The notes beneath the pieces are model-generated. The model was not told where the DNA came from. It was given only the letters and a program-made list of their open reading frames with translations, and did not search any database. Shown here piece by piece: positions 28,637 through 37,574 of a stretch of DNA of 46,837 bases. Source of the DNA: Verrucomicrobiota bacterium (GTDB lineage Bacteria > Verrucomicrobiota > Verrucomicrobiia > Limisphaerales > UBA8199); NCBI GenBank assembly GCA_012517205.1, contig JAAYVL010000124.1, forward strand, positions 1 to 46,837, in the 5' to 3' direction. Position numbers and translations under genes: made by a program. Position 1 is the stretch's first letter, and each line of letters starts with the position of its first letter.

Positions 28637-31105
28637 ATGAAGCCCACGACTTATTGCCTTATCGGATCGCCCATTAAAGCGGCTGCCCGCGCGGCGGCCT
28701 GGATGCTGCCGTTGCTCGGCCTGCTGCTGGCGGGCGCGAACCTTGCCGCCGCGACGCCGTCCTTTGTGGCCGCCAAACCGCTCTGGCCCAAAGGGCGCGA
28801 GACCGAGAAGAACATCACCGTCGGATTCCGCGCCAGCTTCAACGCGCCCGCGCGGGACAAGGTTCTGCTGCGCGCCACGGGCAGCTCGATCTACCGGGTT
28901 TTTCTTAACGGCCAGTTCCTGGCGCACGGCCCCGCCCGCGGCCCGCATGGCTTTTTCCGGGTGGACGAGTGGGACCTCACCGACAAGCTCAAGCCGGGCG
29001 CAAACGTCGTCGCCTTCGAGGTGGCCGGCTACAACGCCAACAGCTATTACCTGCTGGACCAGCCCTCCTTCCTGCAGGCCGAAGTCATCGCGGGCGGCCG
29101 GGTTCTGGCCGCCACGGGCGGCAAAGGCGAGCCGTTCACCGCCCTGCTGCTGCCGGAGCGGGTGCAAAAGGTGCAGCGCTACAGTTTTCAGCGCCCCTTC
29201 TCGGAGGCCTACCAGCTCGCGCCTGGCTACAGCCGCTGGCGCACCGAGCCAATTCCCAAGTCCGCCGCGGCCAAAGTCGCGGTCCTGCCCGACCGGGCGC
29301 TGCTGCCCCGCCGCGTGGATTATCCCGACTACGCCGTTCGCCAGCCTTCCTGGCTCGTATCCCAGGGGCAGGTCAAAACCGGTCTCAAGGTGGAGCACCC
29401 CTGGAAGGATCGTTCCCTCACGGCCATCGGCCCGAAGCTCGGCGGCTACCCGGAAAAGGAGCTGGCGATCATTCCCTCGCTGGAATTGCAAACCCTCACC
29501 AACGCCACCCGCCAGCCCGTCAACCGGCCCTGGACGCCCGCCGACTCCCAGGTGCTCCCCACCCACGGTTACCAGATCGTGGACTTCGGCTGCAATCTCA
29601 CCGGCTTTCTCGGCGCGCGGATTAACTGCCGCCGCCCCACCCGCCTGTTTTTCACCTTTGATGAAATTCTCGTCCGCGACGACGTGGACTTCAAGCGCCT
29701 CGGCTGCGTGAACATCGTGAGCTATGAGTTGCAGCCGGGCAGCTACGAGCTGGAATCCATCGAGCCGTACACCTGCCGCTACCTCAAGCTCATCGTGCTC
29801 GAGGGCGAGTGCGAGGTCCGGAGCCTGTATCTCCGCGAATACGCCGGCGCCGGCCTGGCGCGGGCCCAGTTCGCCGCCAGCGACGAACGGCTCAACCGCC
29901 TCTTCGCCGCCGGCGTCGAGACCTTCCGCCAGAACGCCCTCGACCTCTTCATGGACTGCCCCTCGCGCGAGCGCGCCGGCTGGCTCTGCGACAGCTTCTT
30001 CACCGCCCGCGTCGCCAAAGATCTTTGCGGCGACACCCGCATCGAGCAAACCTTCCTCGAAAACTACTCCCTGCCGCCGCGCTTCCAGCATCTGCCCGAC
30101 GGCATGCTGCCCATGTGCTACCCCGCCGACCATAACGACGGCGTGTTCATCCCCAACTGGGCGCTCTGGTTCGTCGTCGAGCTGGAGGAATACCTGGCCC
30201 GCAGCGGCGACCGCGTTCTGGTGGACGCCCTCCGCCCCCGCGTGCTGCGCCTGCTGGATTATTTTAAGAAGTTCCGCAACGACGACGGCCTGCTGGAGAA
30301 GCTCGAGAGCTGGGTTTTCGTCGAGTGGTCCGCCGCCAACTCGTTCGTGCAGGATGTCAATTACCCCTCCAACATGCTCTACGCCCGGGCCCTCGAGGCG
30401 GCGGGCCGAATCTACGGCCTCACCGATCTCGTGGACGACGCCGAACGCATCCGCGAAACCATCCGCCACCAGTCTTTCCAGGGCGGTTTCTTCGTGGACA
30501 ACGCCCGCCGCGTGAACGGCCGGTTGCAGATTACCACCAATCGCACCGAGGTCGCCCAATACTTCGCCTTCTTCTTCGAGATCGCCAAACCCGAGACGCA
30601 CTCCGAGCTGTGGCAGCGCCTGGTCCGGGACTTCGGCCCCCAGCGCAAGCAGACCAGGGCCTTCCCCGAAGTCCACCCCGCCAACGCCTTCATCGGCAAC
30701 GTCTTGCGCCTCGAACTGCTGTCCCGCTACGGCCTGTGCCAGCAGTTGCTCGATGAATCCCTCGCCTACCAGCTCTACATGGCCGACCGCACCGGCACCC
30801 TGTGGGAAAACGACGGCGCCTACGCCAGTTGCAACCACGGCTTCGCCGCCCACGGCGCCGTCCGCGTCCTTTACCGCGACGTGCTGGGCCTGCGCGAAGT
30901 GGATACCGTCAACCGCGCCGTCCAGCTCCGCTTCACCGACTCGCGCCTCGACTGGTGCGAAGGCCGCTACCCGACCGCGGACGGCCCCGTCACGCTGCGC
31001 TGGCGCAAGGACGGCGGCCGGCTCCTCTACCAGGTCAGCGCCCCCGCCGGCTACGTCATCAAGGCGGAAAACCGCAGCCAACTGGAAGCTGTGCGCCAGC
31101 CTTGA
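28637..31105 (+). CDS. GH78-like alpha-L-rhamnosidase family glycosidase
   Basis: An 822-residue exported protein. The ATG at 28637 begins a signal peptide with a long n-region (AWMLPLLGLLLAGANLAAA). The first part is a beta-sandwich typical of rhamnosidase N-terminal domains (RVFLNGQFLAHGPARGPHGFFRVDEWDLT). The catalytic (alpha/alpha)6 barrel carries FMDCPSRERAGWLCDS, the GH78 DCP-R-ER-GW-D signature, and later W/E-rich loops (VFVEWSAANSFVQDVNYPSN, GTLWENDGAYASCNHGFAAHG). A C-terminal beta domain closes it. It would release rhamnose or a related sugar from plant or microbial glycans in the periplasm. It shares its strand with the DUF1080 gene and sits downstream of the small RNA candidate. 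Confidence 0.85.
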   Translation: MKPTTYCLIGSPIKAAARAAAWMLPLLGLLLAGANLAAATPSFVAAKPLWPKGRETEKNITVGFRASFNAPARDKVLLRATGSSIYRVFLNGQFLAHGPARGPHGFFRVDEWDLTDKLKPGANVVAFEVAGYNANSYYLLDQPSFLQAEVIAGGRVLAATGGKGEPFTALLLPERVQKVQRYSFQRPFSEAYQLAPGYSRWRTEPIPKSAAAKVAVLPDRALLPRRVDYPDYAVRQPSWLVSQGQVKTGLKVEHPWKDRSLTAIGPKLGGYPEKELAIIPSLELQTLTNATRQPVNRPWTPADSQVLPTHGYQIVDFGCNLTGFLGARINCRRPTRLFFTFDEILVRDDVDFKRLGCVNIVSYELQPGSYELESIEPYTCRYLKLIVLEGECEVRSLYLREYAGAGLARAQFAASDERLNRLFAAGVETFRQNALDLFMDCPSRERAGWLCDSFFTARVAKDLCGDTRIEQTFLENYSLPPRFQHLPDGMLPMCYPADHNDGVFIPNWALWFVVELEEYLARSGDRVLVDALRPRVLRLLDYFKKFRNDDGLLEKLESWVFVEWSAANSFVQDVNYPSNMLYARALEAAGRIYGLTDLVDDAERIRETIRHQSFQGGFFVDNARRVNGRLQITTNRTEVAQYFAFFFEIAKPETHSELWQRLVRDFGPQRKQTRAFPEVHPANAFIGNVLRLELLSRYGLCQQLLDESLAYQLYMADRTGTLWENDGAYASCNHGFAAHGAVRVLYRDVLGLREVDTVNRAVQLRFTDSRLDWCEGRYPTADGPVTLRWRKDGGRLLYQVSAPAGYVIKAENRSQLEAVRQP

Positions 31106-31286
31106 GCCGGTGCGGAAACTTTCCTCCGCCAGGCGCGGGCGCGGCCCGGGCGGGCAGCCGGCTCCGGAAGCCGGGGCGCGGCGGCGCGGGCAAATGCCGG
31201 ATTGCCCCGGTCGCTTTTGGCCTTTCACCCCGCCCCGGCGCGCGATAGGCTGCCCTCCGCATGGCAACCCCGTTGAATACACGGAC

Positions 31287-31904
31287 ATGAAGACGGTCCT
31301 GGCAACACTCGGCGCCGCCCTGCTGCTGGCGGGCGGGACGCTGCCGCCGGCCCGGGCAGCCGAGGCCGCGTCCGGCGCGTCCGGGAAACCCCTCTTCAAC
31401 GGCAAAGACCTGTCCGGCTGGGTGCCGATGCACGGCGGGTCTTTCACCGTCACCAACGGCCTCCTCCGCCTCGTCGGCGGCATGGGATGGCTGCGCACAG
31501 AGAAGCCCTATGCCGACTTCATTTTGGAAGTTGAATGGCGGGCCCGGGAGCCGGGATACGACAGCGGCATTTTCCTGCGCGCCGGACTCGAGGGCAAACC
31601 CTGGCCCCAGGACGGCTGGCAGGTGAACCTGGCGCGCAACGCGCTGGGCGGGCTGGTGAAAGGCAATAAAACCATCGTGCCGGCGGAGACGCCTCCCCTG
31701 CCGGTGAATCAGTGGGTCAAGTTCCGCCTTGAAGCGCGGGGCCGGAAAATCACGCTGGAGGTGGATGGCGAACGGGCCTGGGAGTTCCACGAACTGGATG
31801 TCCCGCGCGGCTACCTTGGCCTCCAGGCCGAGAATAAAGCTTTCGACTTCCGCAACCTGCGCCTTCAGGAACTGCCGCCGGAACCCCAGCCCGCCGGGCA
31901 ATAA
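31287..31904 (+). CDS. Secreted DUF1080 (3-keto-disaccharide hydrolase-like) protein
   Basis: A 205-residue exported protein with a signal peptide (MKTVLATLGAALLLAGGTLPPARA) and a single DUF1080 jelly-roll domain. Family features are LFNGKDLSGWVPMHGGSFTVTNG, YADFILEVEWRAREPGYDSGIFLRAG, and the end LEVDGERAWEF...GYLGLQAENKAFDFRNLRL. DUF1080 members include 3-keto-glycoside hydrolases in Bacteroidetes and are abundant in Planctomycetes and Verrucomicrobia, often beside glycosidases and oxidoreductases. The start at 31287 is the only one that gives a signal peptide. It lies 181 bp after the GH78-like gene; joint use in sugar breakdown is inference. Confidence 0.9.
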   Translation: MKTVLATLGAALLLAGGTLPPARAAEAASGASGKPLFNGKDLSGWVPMHGGSFTVTNGLLRLVGGMGWLRTEKPYADFILEVEWRAREPGYDSGIFLRAGLEGKPWPQDGWQVNLARNALGGLVKGNKTIVPAETPPLPVNQWVKFRLEARGRKITLEVDGERAWEFHELDVPRGYLGLQAENKAFDFRNLRLQELPPEPQPAGQ

Positions 31905-31961
31905 CCGGCGGCGGCGGCGTCGGGGGCCGGCCCGCCCGCCCCGGGTCAGCGCCGGGCAACG

Positions 31962-31978
31962 CCCCGCGCCGCGCGGGG
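31962..31978. terminator. Palindrome between convergent genes
   Basis: CCCCGCG and CGCGGGG (31962-31968 and 31972-31978) form a 7-bp all-GC stem with a 3-nt loop between the DUF1080 and GspB-like stops. It lacks a T run and could act on either strand. Confidence 0.35.
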
Positions 31979-31985
31979 AGCGCGG

Positions 31986-32639
31986 TTATTCCAAGAGGGT
32001 CAGGACGTTGGTCAGCCCGCCGCCCACCAACGTAGCGCTTTCCTGGTCTATCCTGGCCACCCGGAAATCGCGAACCTTGTCGCCCAGGAAAACCAGTTTG
32101 CCGTTAATCATGGCCGAGGGACGCCGGGGATCGAAGATAATGGCCTGCAGCCGCAGGGGCGGCGGTTTGGGCAAAGCGGGGGCCACGGCCGGCTCGGCCT
32201 CGGCAGGTTGCGCTTCCGGGGCCGCCGCAACCGCCAACGCCGCCGGCGCGGGCGCGGGTTCGGCCGCCGCGGGGAGAGCCGGCGCGGTTTCCGGGGCCGC
32301 TTGGACGGGCGGCGGCGGCGCCTCCGGCAGCGGCGCCGCTTCGGGCTGCGGGATAGCGGCGGAAGCCGGGAGCGGCGCGGCGGCGGCTTCCGGGATCGGC
32401 GCGGTGCGGGCGGTGGCTTCGAGGGTATCCCCGGCATTGCGGAGTTGCGCCCATTGCCAGAGCAGGAGCAGCGCCAGGCAGGCGACGATCGTCAGCGTGA
32501 CGGGCATTGCCAGGCCCAGGCCGCGCCGGACGTACACCGGGGCGGGTTCAACCGGGCGAAAAGGGAGATTGACCGGCGGCGGGGGGGTCTGTTGTTGCGC
32601 CGCTTTGGCCCGCTTCAGGGCGTCATTGATTAAGCTCAT
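31986..32639 (-). CDS. GspB-like general secretion pathway protein
   Basis: A 217-residue bitopic membrane protein. It opens with MSLINDALKRAKAAQQ, the N-terminus typical of GspB/ExeB-type proteins. One membrane segment (about 44-62, MPVTLTIVACLALLLLWQW) and a ~90-residue Pro/Ala/Glu spacer follow. The C-terminal domain (LRLQAIIFDPRRPSAMING...LGDKVRDFRVARIDQESATL) resembles the GspB/GspC homology region. With its ExeA-like partner it may help the type II secretin or a type IV pilus assemble in peptidoglycan. Its ATG overlaps the stop of the ExeA-like gene as ATGA. Confidence 0.82.
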   Translation of the reverse strand: MSLINDALKRAKAAQQQTPPPPVNLPFRPVEPAPVYVRRGLGLAMPVTLTIVACLALLLLWQWAQLRNAGDTLEATARTAPIPEAAAAPLPASAAIPQPEAAPLPEAPPPPVQAAPETAPALPAAAEPAPAPAALAVAAAPEAQPAEAEPAVAPALPKPPPLRLQAIIFDPRRPSAMINGKLVFLGDKVRDFRVARIDQESATLVGGGLTNVLTLLE

Positions 32640-33451
32640 GCGTTGATATTTCCTTCCAGTTCCCGCACCGCGCGGCCGACCATGCGGTAATCAATCCGGT
32701 CGCTCTGCTGGACAAAGCCCGCCAGCAGGGCCTTGTCGCAGACCGCGTTGACCAGCCGGGGAATGCCCTGGCTGTAATGATGCACCCGCCAGAGCGCCGG
32801 GCGCGTAAAATGAGGCGTGCCGTTTCCGCCCGAGACATGAATCCGGTGCTGCACGTAGTGGCTGACTTCGTAGCGGGTCAGCGGCCGCAGATGGTAGCGC
32901 ACCGTGATGCGCTGGCGGAGCTGGCGGAGCCGCGGGTTGTTCAGCCGGTCGCGCAGCTCCGGCTGCCCAAAGAGGATAATCTGCAGCAGCTTGCGGTCGT
33001 CGGTCTCCAGGTTCGAGAGCAGCCGCACCTGCTCGAGCAAATCGTCCGTCAGGTCCTGGGCCTCGTCAATGATCAGCAGCGTTTCCTTGCCGCGCTCGAC
33101 CTGGCGCAGCAGGAAGTCGTTGATCGCCGCCAGGGTTTCCAGCCGGTCCAGCCCCTTGACGGACAGGCCATATTCCTGCGCGATCGCCTTGACCAGTTCC
33201 TCGGCGCTCATGATCGGATTGAGAATCAGGGCGGTGGAGTAATGGTCGTCCAAGTGCTCCAGCATCGCGCGGCAGAGGGTGGTCTTGCCCGCGCCGACCT
33301 CGCCGGTCAACTGCACGAACCCCTTGCGCTCGCGAATGCCATAAAGCAGGTGGTTGAACGCTTCCCGGTGCTTGGCGCTGTAAAACAGGAAGCGCGGATT
33401 CGGCGTAATGTCGAACGGTGGCGTGGTCAGGCCATAGTATTCCAAGTACAC
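32636..33451 (-). CDS. ExeA/GspA-like AAA ATPase
   Basis: A 271-residue P-loop ATPase. The start is taken as the GTG at 33451, giving (M)YLEYYGLTTPPFDITPNPRFLF, the standard ExeA/GspA opening; the open frame further upstream is basic and unrelated. Walker A is LTGEVGAGKTTL, Walker B is LLIIDEAQDL, and the arginine/sensor region is QIILFGQPELRDRLN. A C-terminal helical domain (SQGIPRLVNAVCDKALLAGF) follows. The product lacks the peptidoglycan-binding domain of full ExeA, so it is the short form common in Verrucomicrobia. It is translationally coupled to the GspB-like gene. The rest of a type II system is not in the window. Confidence 0.9.
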   Translation of the reverse strand: MYLEYYGLTTPPFDITPNPRFLFYSAKHREAFNHLLYGIRERKGFVQLTGEVGAGKTTLCRAMLEHLDDHYSTALILNPIMSAEELVKAIAQEYGLSVKGLDRLETLAAINDFLLRQVERGKETLLIIDEAQDLTDDLLEQVRLLSNLETDDRKLLQIILFGQPELRDRLNNPRLRQLRQRITVRYHLRPLTRYEVSHYVQHRIHVSGGNGTPHFTRPALWRVHHYSQGIPRLVNAVCDKALLAGFVQQSDRIDYRMVGRAVRELEGNINA

Positions 33452-33679
33452 GCTTGCCCGTGTAGCAGAAAGGATGCCTGCGGCCGGACGGCGGCGGTTA
33501 AGGCCGGTCCGGACGCCTGCTTTGCGCCGCCAACGCCCCCGCCCGCCCGCCGCGTGCCTCAAAAGCGGGCGGTTCTGTCCATTCCTCAGCCAGCCCGCCC
33601 CTCCCCCCGGCCCGGCGGCCGTTCGCCGCCCGGGATTTTCTCATTGCTTTTTGAGCGGCGCAATTCAATATCACCCGTC

Positions 33680-35032
33680 ATGAATATGACCGAATCATGG
33701 GCGCGGCGGGTGCTGGTTCTGCTCTGTTTATTGGGTGCCTGCCGGGCGCTGGCCGATCTGCCGCCCGCGCCGGCGGCCGCCGCCGGTTCCGAGGCCATCC
33801 CGGTGACGCCGCCGGAGCCCGTCATTTTCCCGCTGCCGCCGCCGGTGATCTGGCTCGCTCCCCATGCGAACACCAGCCTGGACTTCAACGTTGCGGTGGG
33901 CAGCCAGTTTACCTGCCGGTGGCTGCATAACGGCCGGCCGCTCGCCGGCGCCGCGGGAACCCGCCTGGACATCACGGACTTCAAGGCAGCCCAGGCGGGC
34001 GTCTATACCCTGGAGGTCTCCAACCCCTATGGAAGCACGAAGGCCACCACCGTGCTCCGGCTCCTGAACAGCCCGGTCGTCCAGGTGGACGGCGCCATCC
34101 CGGCCCAAGCCACGGTGACCCGCACCAACACGGCGGAAATCACGCTGAGCAGCGGGTTTGGCTCCGACGCGGCAATCTACTACACCCTCGACGGCAGTGA
34201 TCCGGATTTCACCGCCACGCTGTATGCGGGGGCGTTCCCCCTCTACAACAGCGCCACGGTGCGCGCCATGGCCTATAACTTCGCGCATTCCCAATGGGCG
34301 GAAGCCGCGCCCGTCCGCGTCGAAATCTGGCCGGCCTACCCGCTCCACGTCACCACCGCGGGCCCCGGCAGCGTTCATCTCTCCCCGGCGTCGGTCATCG
34401 CCACGAACTACTACCCCAGCAATGCGGTCGTCCAACTCACCGCCACGGCCACCAACGGCTGGGGATTCATCGCCTGGAGCGGCGACATCACCGCCGACGC
34501 CGCCACCACGACGGTGCTGATGGATCGCCCCCGCGAGGTGCAGGCGGTATTCGGGCAGTTCCCCCTGCTGGCCACCACCCGGGGCGGCGGCACCATCCAC
34601 GTTTCCCCCGCCGCCCACAGCAGCAGCAATATCTACGCGGGCCGGACGCTCGTCACGCTCACCGCCACCCCGCTCAAGGGCTGGTCGTTCATTCACTGGA
34701 CCGGGGACAGCACCGCCACCAGCGCGGTGACGCAAGTGCTGCTGGATCAACCCCGATCCGTGCAGGCGGTTTTTGGCGCTCCCTTGAACCTCTTTACCAA
34801 CGGCAACGGGCAGGTGCTGGTGGACCCGCCGACCGGCCCCTACTTGTTTGGCTCGACCATCCAACTCACGCCGGTGCCGGGCGAGGGCTATGAGTTCTTT
34901 GGCTGGGCCAACGCCGCCAGCGGCAAATCCAACCCGCTGAGCTTCCCGGTCGTCACCTTGCCGGACATTACCGCCCTCTTCGCGGTACCCAAGACCAGCC
35001 CGCCCAAAGTCGAGGTCAACCTCGGCCCGTAA
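33680..35032 (+). CDS. Secreted Ig-like / InlB-repeat protein
   Basis: A 450-residue exported protein. The signal peptide (MNMTESWARRVLVLLCLLGACRALA) supports the start at 33680; a second ATG six bases later is also possible. An Ig-like domain (FTCRWLHNGRPLAGAAGTRLDITDF...GVYTLEVSNPYGSTKATTVL) is followed by a chitobiase-type C-terminal domain (AAIYYTLDGSDPDF). Then come three divergent InlB B-repeats (YPLHVTTAGPGSVHLSP, PLLATTRGGGTIHVSP, LNLFTNGNGQVLVDPP), each ending in a 'W-GD/VFG'-type segment. No enzyme domain is seen, so a surface or matrix binding role is likely (inference). Its 3' end overlaps the convergent hisC by 17 bp. Confidence 0.87.
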   Translation: MNMTESWARRVLVLLCLLGACRALADLPPAPAAAAGSEAIPVTPPEPVIFPLPPPVIWLAPHANTSLDFNVAVGSQFTCRWLHNGRPLAGAAGTRLDITDFKAAQAGVYTLEVSNPYGSTKATTVLRLLNSPVVQVDGAIPAQATVTRTNTAEITLSSGFGSDAAIYYTLDGSDPDFTATLYAGAFPLYNSATVRAMAYNFAHSQWAEAAPVRVEIWPAYPLHVTTAGPGSVHLSPASVIATNYYPSNAVVQLTATATNGWGFIAWSGDITADAATTTVLMDRPREVQAVFGQFPLLATTRGGGTIHVSPAAHSSSNIYAGRTLVTLTATPLKGWSFIHWTGDSTATSAVTQVLLDQPRSVQAVFGAPLNLFTNGNGQVLVDPPTGPYLFGSTIQLTPVPGEGYEFFGWANAASGKSNPLSFPVVTLPDITALFAVPKTSPPKVEVNLGP

Positions 35033-36176
35033 CCCGCCGGCGCGGGGAACCCGCCCGCACGCCTGGCCAAAGCGCCCGGACGGCTTTTACCAGGGCCGCC
35101 GCCTGCGACGGCGTACCGATGGTGACGCGCAGATAATCGCTGACCGCCGGATCGCTAAACCACCGCACCAGAACCTTGCGCGCGCGCAGCTTCGCCAGCC
35201 AGTCCCGGGCCGCCCACCCCGGCGGGCGAACGAGGATGAAGTTCGTCTGGCTGGGGAAGACCTGGAATCCCAGGGCCGCCAGTTCCCGGCTCAGCCACTG
35301 GCGCGTGGCGATAATCTCGCGGAAATGGGCGCGGTAGTAAGGCAGATGGTCCAGCGTCGCGGCGGCGGCGACCTGGCCCAGGCCGTTGACGTTGTAGCTG
35401 TCCCGAATCTTATGCAGGGCGGCGATGAGCTCCGGGTGCCCCACCAGATAGCCCACCCGTTGGAAGCAGAGCGAATACGCCTTCGAAAACGTCCGCGCCA
35501 CCAGCACCTGCCGATGCCGCAGCGCCAGCGCCAGCGCCTGCTCGCGGGCGAAATCCACATACGCCTCGTCCAGCACGATCACCCCGCGCTGCGCGCGGCA
35601 AAGCGCCGCCAGTTGCGCCGTGCGGTAGCCCCGGCCGCTCGGCGCGTGGGGCGTGGTCACGAACGTCAGCGCCGCGTGGAAGTCCCAGCGGCCCGCGCGC
35701 CGCAGACGGGCCGGCGTGGGCAGCGCGAAATCGGCGTCGAGCGGCACCGGGTTGGCCGTCGCGCCGTGAATCGCGGCCAGCACCGGGTAGAGGGAATAGC
35801 TGGGATGAAAAAACTGAACGCGGGACGGGGAGGCGCGCCGCCGTCCCGCCGCCGGCTCCACGAACGCCCGCACCGCCAGCGCCAGCAGTTCGTCCGAACC
35901 GTTGCCGACCAGGATATTCTCGACGCGGCAGCGGTGCAGCCGCGCCAGCTTCCGGCGCAGTTCCTCGGCGGTCGGGTCGGGATACAGCCGCAGCCGCCCG
36001 TCCACCGCCGCCCGCGTCGCCGCCAGCACCCCGGGCGCGGGCGGGTAAGGGTTTTCGTTGGTGTTGAGCTTGATCAGGCCCGGGGTGCGGGGCTGCTCGC
36101 CGGGAACGTAGGCCCGCAGCGCGCGCACCCGGGGAGGAATCAGCGCGGGCGGACGGCGGGAGGAGGTTGAACGCAT
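35016..36176 (-). CDS. hisC: Histidinol-phosphate aminotransferase
   Basis: A 386-residue fold-type I PLP enzyme for the seventh step of histidine biosynthesis. Hallmarks are LIKLNTNENPYPPAPGV, LYPDPTAEELRRKLA, VGNGSDELL, VIVLDEAYVDF, the PLP-lysine motif ARTFSKAYSL, and RVGYLVG. The length matches the family (~360) plus a basic Arg-rich tail. It follows hisD by 16 bp. The last 17 bases overlap the convergent Ig/InlB gene, so the two transcripts share antisense 3' ends. The tail beyond the fold (VRAGSPRRRVTGRG) is not conserved. Confidence 0.93.
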   Translation of the reverse strand: MRSTSSRRPPALIPPRVRALRAYVPGEQPRTPGLIKLNTNENPYPPAPGVLAATRAAVDGRLRLYPDPTAEELRRKLARLHRCRVENILVGNGSDELLALAVRAFVEPAAGRRRASPSRVQFFHPSYSLYPVLAAIHGATANPVPLDADFALPTPARLRRAGRWDFHAALTFVTTPHAPSGRGYRTAQLAALCRAQRGVIVLDEAYVDFAREQALALALRHRQVLVARTFSKAYSLCFQRVGYLVGHPELIAALHKIRDSYNVNGLGQVAAAATLDHLPYYRAHFREIIATRQWLSRELAALGFQVFPSQTNFILVRPPGWAARDWLAKLRARKVLVRWFSDPAVSDYLRVTIGTPSQAAALVKAVRALWPGVRAGSPRRRVTGRG

Positions 36177-36192
36177 AGCGCGGCGCGGCGGC

Positions 36193-37488
36193 TCAGGCGC
36201 CCAGCCGGATTTCCGCGCTGCGGCCGTGCGCGCTCAGGCCCTCCAGTTCGGCAAACTTCCGCACCGCCGGGAGCGCCCGGCGCAGCGCCGTCCGCGGGTA
36301 TTCCACAAGGCTGGTGCGCCGCTGGAACTGGTCCACCGTCAGGCCGGCAAAGGACGCGCCCGCGCCGCCGGTGGGCAGGGTGTGGTTCGGGCCCGCCACG
36401 TAATCGCCCAGCACCGTGGGCGTCCAGGGCCCCAGAAAGACCGCGCCGGCGGTGGTGAGGCGCTCCGCGACCCGCCGCGGGTTGCGCAGCATGACTTCAC
36501 AATGCTCCGGGGCCAGGTGATTCGCCAGCGCCACCGCCTCGTCCAGCGTCCGGACCTGGATGAGCCAGCCGTTGCGCGCCAGCACCTGGCGGGTTAAATC
36601 CCGGCGCGGCAGCCGGGCGCACTGTTGCTTGATTTCCCGCTCCACCGCCTTGAGCAGCCGCGGGGAGGTCGTCGCCAGCCAGACCCGCTCGTGGCCGGTG
36701 CCGTGCTCGGCCTGCGCCAGCATGTCCGCCGCGACCCATTTCGGGTTGGCCGTGTCGTCCGCCAGGACCAGCAACTCGCTCGGCCCGGGCAACAGGTCAA
36801 TGGCCACCCGCCCGAACACCAGCCGCTTGGCCGCCACCACGTAGGCGTTGCCCGGGCCGAATATCTTTTGCACGCGCCGGATGGTGGCCGTGCCGCAGGC
36901 CAGCGCCGCGATGGCCTGCGCGCCGCCCACCCGGTAAATCTCCGTCGCGCCCGCCGCCCGCGCCGCAAACAGCACCGCCGGGTTCAGGCTCCCGTCCCGG
37001 CCGCAGGGGGTGCAGACGACGATCTCCGGGCAGCCCGCCACCCGGGCCAGCGTCACCGTCATCAGCGCCGTCGAAACCAGCGGCGCCGTGCCCCCCGGAA
37101 TATAAACGCCCACCCGCTGGAAGGGATCAAACTTCTCGCCCACCCGCGCCCCGTGGGAGTTGCGCATCTCCCAGTTCCGGCGCCGCGACCGCCGCGCGAA
37201 CGCCGCGATGTTTTTATCCGCCTCGGCCACCGCCGCGCGCAGCGCCGCGTCCGCCTTGAGCGCGGCGGCCATCAACTCCGCCCGCGTCACCGGGAGTTGA
37301 TCCGCGCGCAGCCGGGCGCCGTCGAAGCGCTCGGTCAGCTCCAGCAACGCCGCGTCCCCGCGCGCCCGCACATCGTCCAGGATGGCGCGCGTCCGCTGCT
37401 CGATGGCCGGATCGAACAGGCTGGAAGCGGCGGCCAGCGCGCGCAGCCGCCGGCGGAAGCTGGCGTCGGTGTGACGAATAACTTTCAT
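36193..37488 (-). CDS. hisD: Histidinol dehydrogenase
   Basis: A 431-residue zinc enzyme that makes L-histidine from L-histidinol in two NAD+-linked oxidations. Family landmarks are RVGVYIPGGTAPLVSTALM, KIFGPGNAYVVAAKRLVFG, IDLLPGPSELLVLAD, DMLAQAEHGTG with zinc ligands, LANHLAPEHCEV, and FLGPWTPTVLGDYVAGPNHTLPTGG. The start at 37488 (MKVIRH) is preferred to the longer frame from 37524. It is first in a hisD-hisC pair. The remaining his genes are elsewhere, which is common in this group. pyrF is divergent, 86 bp away. Confidence 0.96.
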   Translation of the reverse strand: MKVIRHTDASFRRRLRALAAASSLFDPAIEQRTRAILDDVRARGDAALLELTERFDGARLRADQLPVTRAELMAAALKADAALRAAVAEADKNIAAFARRSRRRNWEMRNSHGARVGEKFDPFQRVGVYIPGGTAPLVSTALMTVTLARVAGCPEIVVCTPCGRDGSLNPAVLFAARAAGATEIYRVGGAQAIAALACGTATIRRVQKIFGPGNAYVVAAKRLVFGRVAIDLLPGPSELLVLADDTANPKWVAADMLAQAEHGTGHERVWLATTSPRLLKAVEREIKQQCARLPRRDLTRQVLARNGWLIQVRTLDEAVALANHLAPEHCEVMLRNPRRVAERLTTAGAVFLGPWTPTVLGDYVAGPNHTLPTGGAGASFAGLTVDQFQRRTSLVEYPRTALRRALPAVRKFAELEGLSAHGRSAEIRLGA

Positions 37489-37574
37489 GGGCCGCAGGCT
37501 AAAGCAAGCCCGGGCGGAAGTCAAAAAGGCAGTCCCGCCTTGTTGCGCCGGCGCCGTTCTGGTTGAATGCGCCC

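Noticed and set aside
28481-31498. A 1005-residue minus-strand open frame
   Set aside because: It is the antisense of the GH78-like and DUF1080 genes; the composition is Gly/Ala/Val/Glu-rich without any family motif. Such frames arise from strong third-position GC.
32777-33679. An N-terminal extension of the Ig/InlB protein
   Set aside because: It is antisense to the ExeA-like gene; a clear signal peptide begins at 33680.
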